Positions 43,174 to 49,211 of a stretch of 49,211 nucleotides of DNA are shown here, piece after piece. A model generated the notes under the pieces. The model had not been told where the DNA came from, ran no database searches, and saw only the letters and a program-made list of their open reading frames with translations. Every line of letters starts with the position of its first letter. Positions within the stretch are counted from its first letter, which is position 1. A program made the translations under genes and the position numbers. The stretch spans positions 1-49,211 of the forward strand of contig CAMWTH010000002.1 in assembly GCA_947177125.1 (NCBI GenBank). Reading direction: 5' to 3'. This DNA comes from an uncultured Mycoplasma sp. GTDB lineage: Bacteria > Bacillota_I > Bacilli_A > Mycoplasmatales > Mycoplasmoidaceae.

Positions 43174-43232
43174 TGTTTTACTTATTGTTTTGTTTAGATT
43201 TTAAATAAATAAAAAATTTTGAAGGGGTTTGT

Positions 43233-44909
43233 ATGAGCAAAATTACTTTTTTTTCACTAGGTGGAATGGACGAAAATGAAAAATCTTGTTATGTACTAGA
43301 AATAGAGGGAGACTATTATTTAATAAATTTAGGTATTTCAGTTCCAGTTTATAAAGTTTTAGGGATAAAAAAGATAATTCCTTATATGGAATGAGTTAAA
43401 AAAAATGAAAGAAATATTAAAGGAATTTTTATTGGCAATGCAAGTCACAGAAATATTGGTGCTATCCAATATTGTTATAATTACATAAAAAATATTCCCA
43501 TTTTTACTTCTAAGTTAGGTGCTGTTATTTTAAAAGCTCATTTTAATAAAAAAAGTATGCAAAAATATACAGATTTTAAACCTTTACAAATAAAAGCTGT
43601 TGATCCTTTAAAACCTTTTAATTTAGGAAAAATAAAAGTTACCCCTTTTAGAGTGGCTACTGCTTTACCTGATACTTATGGTTTTATTATTTCTACTGGT
43701 GAAGAAAATATTATTTATATTGATGAATTTATTATTACAAATGGAAATAGTAAAGCATTTATTAGTGATATCAACAAACTACCATTATTGACTTACAAAC
43801 AAAAAAATCTTTTACTTATAAATAATGTTGGTAATGTTGATAAGCACAATGGTTTTACTTCGCCAAATTATAAAACAAAAAGTTTTTACCAAGATTTAAT
43901 AACAAGAGGTAATGGCAAAAGATTAATTGTTGCTTGTTATTATCATGATGTACATACTTTTTTAACTTTAGCTCAAATTGCAAAAGAAAGACAAATTCCT
44001 TTTGTAATTTACAATCCAGTTTTTATTAGTATGTTTAATGAAATTACTAATAACAAATATTTTGACAGCACAAATTTACCACTTTTACCAATAAATAAAA
44101 TTAATGAAATTGAAAAGGGAATTGTTGTTGTTTCTTCTACACCTGATAGACTTTTCAATAAATTGTTATCTATTAGCAATGATGAAGATGACATTTTAAC
44201 TTTAAAAAAATCAGACACTGTAGTTTTAGGCTTTAAAGTTGAATCAGGGTTTGAAAAAGCACAAGCAGAATTATTAGATGCTTTTGCTCAAATCAATATT
44301 AATGTAACAACTATTCCAAAAACAGTTTTAAGTATGGAAGCTTCTGAAGAAGATCATAAGTTTTTAGTTTCACTTGTAAAACCAGATTACATTATTCCAA
44401 CTCTTGGAATGTATTATCAAATGGTTAAGTATGCAAACAATTTAAAAGAAATAGGATTCAAACCAGAGAATGTAATTACAATGTACAATGGTGATGTAGC
44501 AAACTTTAACAAAGGATATTATATTCCTGGTAAAAAAAGAGTTGATATTCATGATATGTATATAGGCTCTCAAGGTGTATTATCAGAAGGTAGCAATATT
44601 TTTCAAGAAAGAAGAATTATGTCAGAAAGTGGAATCATTTTCTGTAACTTAAAATATTTGGAAAAAAATTCATCTTTTGATAAAGATAATTTTGAACTTT
44701 TACCATATGCTGTTATTCCTGATGGATTTGAAACAAAAGCTTTTTTTGAAAAATTAAAAGATGATGTACATACTTTAGCAAACAATGCAGTTAAGGATGC
44801 AAAAAAATTTGATTCAAAAGAAATAAAAACAGTCATAAAAAAATATATTTCTAAGCAAGTTGATAAATTTTATGAAAAAAATCCAATAGTTATTGTTTCA
44901 ATTTGTTAA
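43233..44909 (+). CDS. RNase J-family beta-CASP protein lacking metal-binding motifs (RNase J2-like pseudoenzyme)
   Basis: LGGMDENEKSCYVLEIEG...GIFIGNASHRNIGAIQ...PIFTSKLGAVILKA; ATALPDTYGFII; ASEEDHKFLVSLVKPDYIIPTLGMYYQM. Confidence 0.85.
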
Positions 44910-45988
44910 TTAATTGTTTTCATTTTTGATAAATATTCATCTATGTTTTCTTTTCTGCCTTCTTTTGCTAAATAAGCTCCATTTAGCTTAATTAAATCAC
45001 CTGTAAAATTAACATTAATATTCATAAAATATTTACCAACACCATAGATATCTATTGGTGTTTTTTCTTTTTCATAATTTAAAATAATGTTTTCATTAAT
45101 AGATGATGAAACAATAATTTTAGTTTTTTCATATCCTAATTCATTTAACTTATTTCTTACTTTATTAATTAAATGCTTGTTTACCCCATGAAGAGATTCA
45201 TCTAATGACATAAAATAAATTTTTTGTAATGATTTATCAATTAATTTTTTTGATGTGTCTATTCTAACAAAATCTAGTTTTGCAATTCCATTTTTTTTCA
45301 ATTCTTCAATTTCTTTTAAACAATCATTGTTAAAATCAATTAATCCAATAACTGGGTCATTTGGGAAAACTTTACTAAAAGATTTTAATGCATCACTTAA
45401 ATTTCCTTTATATTGTTGAATTAGAGCATGAGGGATTGTTCCTAAAATTTCAAAATCATTAATGTTTGCTTCTTTTAAAAATTTTGTACTTTCTTTAGTA
45501 ACAAATTTTCTGATTCCACCAACATATGCACTATATCCATCATATGCTTGTAATAAATAATCATCACTTCTATCTGCCATATAAATAATTCTTTGACTAC
45601 CAACAATAGATGTTAGATTATATGCATTAGTAGCAACTGAACTTCTTCTTGATAGAATGCTATCAATAATGTTTTCTAGATAACCAAATTTTTTATAATC
45701 ACCTTCAATTGCTAAAACAGGTTCATCATTATTTGTTATTTGCCCATCTTCTAAATAATAGATTTTTGTTTGTTTAAAATCTTGTTCAGATAGACAAAAT
45801 TTTAAAAGTTGTAAAACTTCTTGAATACCACATATAACAACATTTTTATCAAAATGCTTAAATCTTAAAAGTGATATATCATTTTTTTGTGATGTTTCTA
45901 AAATCTTTTTACTAACTAAAAAATATTTAGCTGAAAAATCGCCATTTTTAATTTTTTCATCAAATTCAAATTTAATTTTTAATTCCAT
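44906..45988 (-). CDS. Nicotinate phosphoribosyltransferase-like
   Basis: YLEDGQITNNDEPVLAIEGDY, LENIIDSILSRRSSVATNAYNL, DGYSAYVGG, ILGTIPHALIQQYKG, DFVRIDTSKKL. Confidence 0.85.
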   Translation of the reverse strand: MELKIKFEFDEKIKNGDFSAKYFLVSKKILETSQKNDISLLRFKHFDKNVVICGIQEVLQLLKFCLSEQDFKQTKIYYLEDGQITNNDEPVLAIEGDYKKFGYLENIIDSILSRRSSVATNAYNLTSIVGSQRIIYMADRSDDYLLQAYDGYSAYVGGIRKFVTKESTKFLKEANINDFEILGTIPHALIQQYKGNLSDALKSFSKVFPNDPVIGLIDFNNDCLKEIEELKKNGIAKLDFVRIDTSKKLIDKSLQKIYFMSLDESLHGVNKHLINKVRNKLNELGYEKTKIIVSSSINENIILNYEKEKTPIDIYGVGKYFMNINVNFTGDLIKLNGAYLAKEGRKENIDEYLSKMKTIN

Positions 45989-45996
45989 AAGTATTT

Positions 45997-46587
45997 TTAT
46001 TTATTTGCAAAAGGTTCAATAAATAAATCTCCTATTTCATAATTTTTATCTAAAATCATTATTCCTTTTTCATTGTTATCTTTATTTAAGTTTAATTCTT
46101 TTTTACTGCACATCATTCCCAATGATACTTTACCTTGGATGTTAGATTTTAAAATCATCTTTCCATCAGGCATAGCAGTATTTACCATTGCTACAACAAC
46201 TTTAGCATCAATTGCTACATTGCTTGCACCACAAATAATTTTTAAAGATTTTTCTTTGATATCAACATCACAATAATGCAAATGAGTGTTAGGAATTTTT
46301 TCTAATTTTGTTATTTTTCCTACAATGAAATTTTTTTCAAGGTATTCAGATAAATCAATTTGTGTAATTTTTTTGATCATTTCTAAAATTTTATTATCTG
46401 CATAAATCATTCCTTGTTTTATGTTTGTATATTGATTTAAATCTCAAATATTAATACCAACTAAATTATTATCATTGTATAGAATGGAAAATTTTTTCTC
46501 TTTAATAATTTTATTAACTGGTTGAGTAGAAATAGAAATAGTCATTGCATTGTTAAGTGTAGTTTTATTGTAAAAAATATTTATCAT
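45997..46587 (-). CDS. YtpR-type tRNA-binding-domain protein
   Basis: ATG 46587 joined over TGA; FIVGKITKLEKIPNTHLHYCDVDIKEKSLKIICGASNVAIDAKVVVAMVNTAMPDG...GKVSLGMMCSKKEL. Confidence 0.88.
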
Positions 46588-47676
46588 TTACTCTCTCCTT
46601 TTTTGCTTTAAATAATTCTCATATTTTTTTAAAATTAGCTTTTTTAATTCATCAATAAGTAATTCTTCTTTAACAGATTTTATTGGTTTTCCATTTTCAA
46701 ATATAATTCCTGTCCCTTTACCACCAGCTATTCCAATATCTGCTTCTTTTGCTTCTCCAGGTCCGTTCACTGCACAACCTAAAATAGCAACTTTTAGAGG
46801 AAAATTCATTTTTTTTGTAAATTTTTCTATTTCTTTAACAACTGGATTTAAATCAAAATTTAATCTTCCACAAGTTGGACAAGAAATAACATCTACTAAA
46901 TTGTCATATAAATCTAATGAATTTAACAATTTTTTACACACTTTTACTTCACTAACTGGATTACCTGTTAACGAAATTCTTATTGTGTTTCCTATCCCTT
47001 CATATAATAAAACACTTAGTCCTGCACAAGACTTAATTGTTCCATTAAAAAGTGATCCTGATTCTGTAATACCAATATGCAAAGGATAGATAAATTCTTT
47101 TGCAGCTAATTTATATGATTCAATTGCCAATAAAGCATTAGTAGCTTTTAAAGAAATAACAATGTTGTTAAATCCATTTTGTTCAAATAAATTTACATAC
47201 CTTTTTACCGCAATCATCATTGCTTCAGCAGTGACACCATGTGATTTCATTAAATCTGTTGGTAATGAACCACTATTAACACCAACCCTTATTGGAATAT
47301 TTTTTGAATTAGCTATTTTTATTATTTCTTTTAATTGTGCTTGATCTTTTATATTACCTGGATTTAACCTTATTTTTGCTACTCCTGCTTCAAGTGCTTT
47401 GATTGCATATATAGGATTAAAGTGAATGTCTGCTATTATTGGACAAGGACTTTTATTTATTATTTCTTTAAGTGCTAAAGAATCTTTATCACCAAAAATT
47501 GCAACTCTAACTAATTCACAACCTTCTTTCACTAACTCTTTTATTTGATTTAATGTTGATTTTATGTCATGAGTTTTAGTAGTTGTCATAGATTGAATAA
47601 CAACTTTATTATTTCCCCCAATTTGAATGTTTCCAACCATTATTTTTTTTGTTTTTTCTCTTATTGTTTTTTTCAT
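46588..47676 (-). CDS. ispG: 4-hydroxy-3-methylbut-2-en-1-yl diphosphate synthase (MEP pathway, Fe-S)
   Basis: VVIQSMTTTKTHDI, CPIIADIHFNPIYAIKALEAGVAKIRLNPGN, IRVGVNSGSL, ISCPTCGR, GCAVNGPGEAKEADIGIAGG. Confidence 0.97.
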   Translation of the reverse strand: MKKTIREKTKKIMVGNIQIGGNNKVVIQSMTTTKTHDIKSTLNQIKELVKEGCELVRVAIFGDKDSLALKEIINKSPCPIIADIHFNPIYAIKALEAGVAKIRLNPGNIKDQAQLKEIIKIANSKNIPIRVGVNSGSLPTDLMKSHGVTAEAMMIAVKRYVNLFEQNGFNNIVISLKATNALLAIESYKLAAKEFIYPLHIGITESGSLFNGTIKSCAGLSVLLYEGIGNTIRISLTGNPVSEVKVCKKLLNSLDLYDNLVDVISCPTCGRLNFDLNPVVKEIEKFTKKMNFPLKVAILGCAVNGPGEAKEADIGIAGGKGTGIIFENGKPIKSVKEELLIDELKKLILKKYENYLKQKRRE

Positions 47677-47795
47677 TTTTAAGTTGTTATTTATATAATT
47701 TACTTTTAATTATAATGAATATATTTTTCAAAATCATAAATCTATTTTTAAAAAAATACTTAGAATAAAATAAGTAAGAAAAAACAATTTATTAA

Positions 47796-49211
47796 ATGAA
47801 TAAAAAAATTGATGAAAAATTAATTGAAAATTGGGATTTTTCTTTTCAAGAAATGAGAAAAGAAATTGACTTTATCATTGAATTGTTAACAAAAGTTTTT
47901 AAAAAACACTCAACAAAAAAACTTTATCAAATTTCAATAAAAATAAAAGAAATTATTAAAACAAAAAATGATAAAGAGCTTTATGTCTACATTAAAAAAA
48001 TTTCAACAAATTTAACTGATGTTGAATTTTTATATATGTGTAGATATTTTGCATACCATGAATTATTAACTAATTTAGTAGAAGATATATATCAAACAAG
48101 TTATGAAAATAAATGAGAAGATAATTATTCAAATGAAAAAAATTATTTGATTAAATTTTTTAATGGTTTTAAAAGAACAAATAAAAATTTGAATCAGTTA
48201 AAAAACATTGATATTTCAATTGTTTTAACAGCACACCCAACTCAAGTAGTAAGAGAAACAATTTTAAAAATAACAAGAAAAATAATGGAATATTTAGATA
48301 TTGAAACAAGTTATAATAGTTTGTTTAACATCCATTTGTTAGATAAAAAAGAAAACCTAGAAGTTTTAATTGATATATTATGACAAGTTGCTATTTTAAG
48401 AGATAAAAAAATTTCTGTTTTTGATGAGATAAAAAGTATTTTAAGTTATTTTGACACAACATTTTTTTCTATTATCCCCAAAATTAACTATAAATTTAAT
48501 CAGCTTTTATTTGAAAATTATCAACTAAATTTAAATGATAATATTCCTATAAAAATAAGCAGCTGAATTGGAGGAGATAGAGATGGTAATCCTTTTATAG
48601 ATGCTGATTCTTTAGAAATTGCTTTTAAATTACAAGTAGAAAAACTTTTTAGTTTCTACTTTTCAAAAATAGCAAACTTGTATTATGACTTATTAATTCA
48701 TGTTTCTGTTTCGGAAATAGATAGAAAAATTATTAAGTTTTCTCAAGAAATAAATTTAGAAAACAGAGCTAATGAGCCTTATGCTAAAGCAATTTTAAAA
48801 ATAAATACAAAGTTATTTAATACTTTAAAATATCTTGTTAAAAACAATAATGTTAACAACTATTTAACTTTAGTAGAGTTAAATGAAAAATATAAAAATT
48901 ATTCTGAATTTCTTGATGATTTAAATTTAATTTTAAATTCACTAAAAAATAATAATTCCTATCAAATAGCAAAAAGAAATTTGGTTGATTTAATTTATTC
49001 TGTAAAAATTTTTGAATTTCATTTAATGACAATTGATATAAGACAAAATTCTACTCAACACGAGATGACTATTAATGAAATACTAAAAGAGAATAGTATT
49101 TGTGAAAGTTATAAAAATTTAAATTTTAATAATAAAAAAATTTTGTTGTTAGATTTTTTGACAAATAAAAAAGATTTTTATAATTTTACTATTCCTGATT
49201 CTACAAAAAAA
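47796..49211 (+). CDS. ppc: Phosphoenolpyruvate carboxylase (3'-truncated by window)
   Basis: ISIVLTAHPTQVVRETILK, ISSWIGGDRDGNPFIDADSL, MTIDIRQNSTQHEMTINEIL; open through TGA 48114 and 48380 to the window end. Confidence 0.92.

Noticed and set aside
46073-46276. 67-aa plus-strand ORF antisense to the YtpR-like gene
   Set aside because: Shadow ORF opposite a well supported coding sequence.

Overview
The window is AT-rich mollicute (mycoplasma-type) DNA that uses genetic code 4, with UGA read as Trp. Conserved Trp positions of RpoB, RpoC, L13, TrmD, NrdE/NrdF, DnaK and others are TGA, so most genes are split in the supplied ORF track and some are missing from it. I merged ORFs on that basis.

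Core genes in order: 3' part of dxs; an Abi_2/HEPN-type protein; S1-like small protein (-); Nfu-type Fe-S protein; transketolase; pyruvate kinase; rpsP-trmD-rplS; rpoB-rpoC; rplM-rpsI; two tandem nucleotidyltransferase-fold genes (first decayed, second intact); nrdF-nrdI-nrdE (-); a 1776-aa FtsX-type ABC permease; aldo/keto reductase (-); dnaK with a degenerate CIRCE; a multi-pass membrane protein; an RNase H-like protein; prs-rnmV; a membrane-anchored GIY-YIG protein (-). These are followed by a sialic-acid/amino-sugar cluster (SSS symporter, membrane protein, RpiR regulator, NanE, NanM-like mutarotase, alpha/beta hydrolase, ROK kinase), an RNase J-like pseudoenzyme, nicotinate phosphoribosyltransferase (-), a YtpR-type protein (-), ispG (-), and the 5' part of a PEP carboxylase.

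Best leads: (i) a duplicated small nucleotidyltransferase-fold family with a shared promoter/5'UTR, one copy decayed; (ii) a NrdF whose three metal-ligand Glu positions are V/P/K, the signature of metal-free class Ie RNR; (iii) a sialic-acid cluster with mutarotase and hydrolase but no visible lyase, whose transporter carries a G7 tract; (iv) PEP carboxylase and MEP-pathway genes in a reduced genome; (v) an RNase J homologue lacking every recognisable metal-binding motif; (vi) an Abi_2 defence-type protein. I saw no tRNA, rRNA, CRISPR array or IS element. All homology calls are from reading the sequence; no database search was run.
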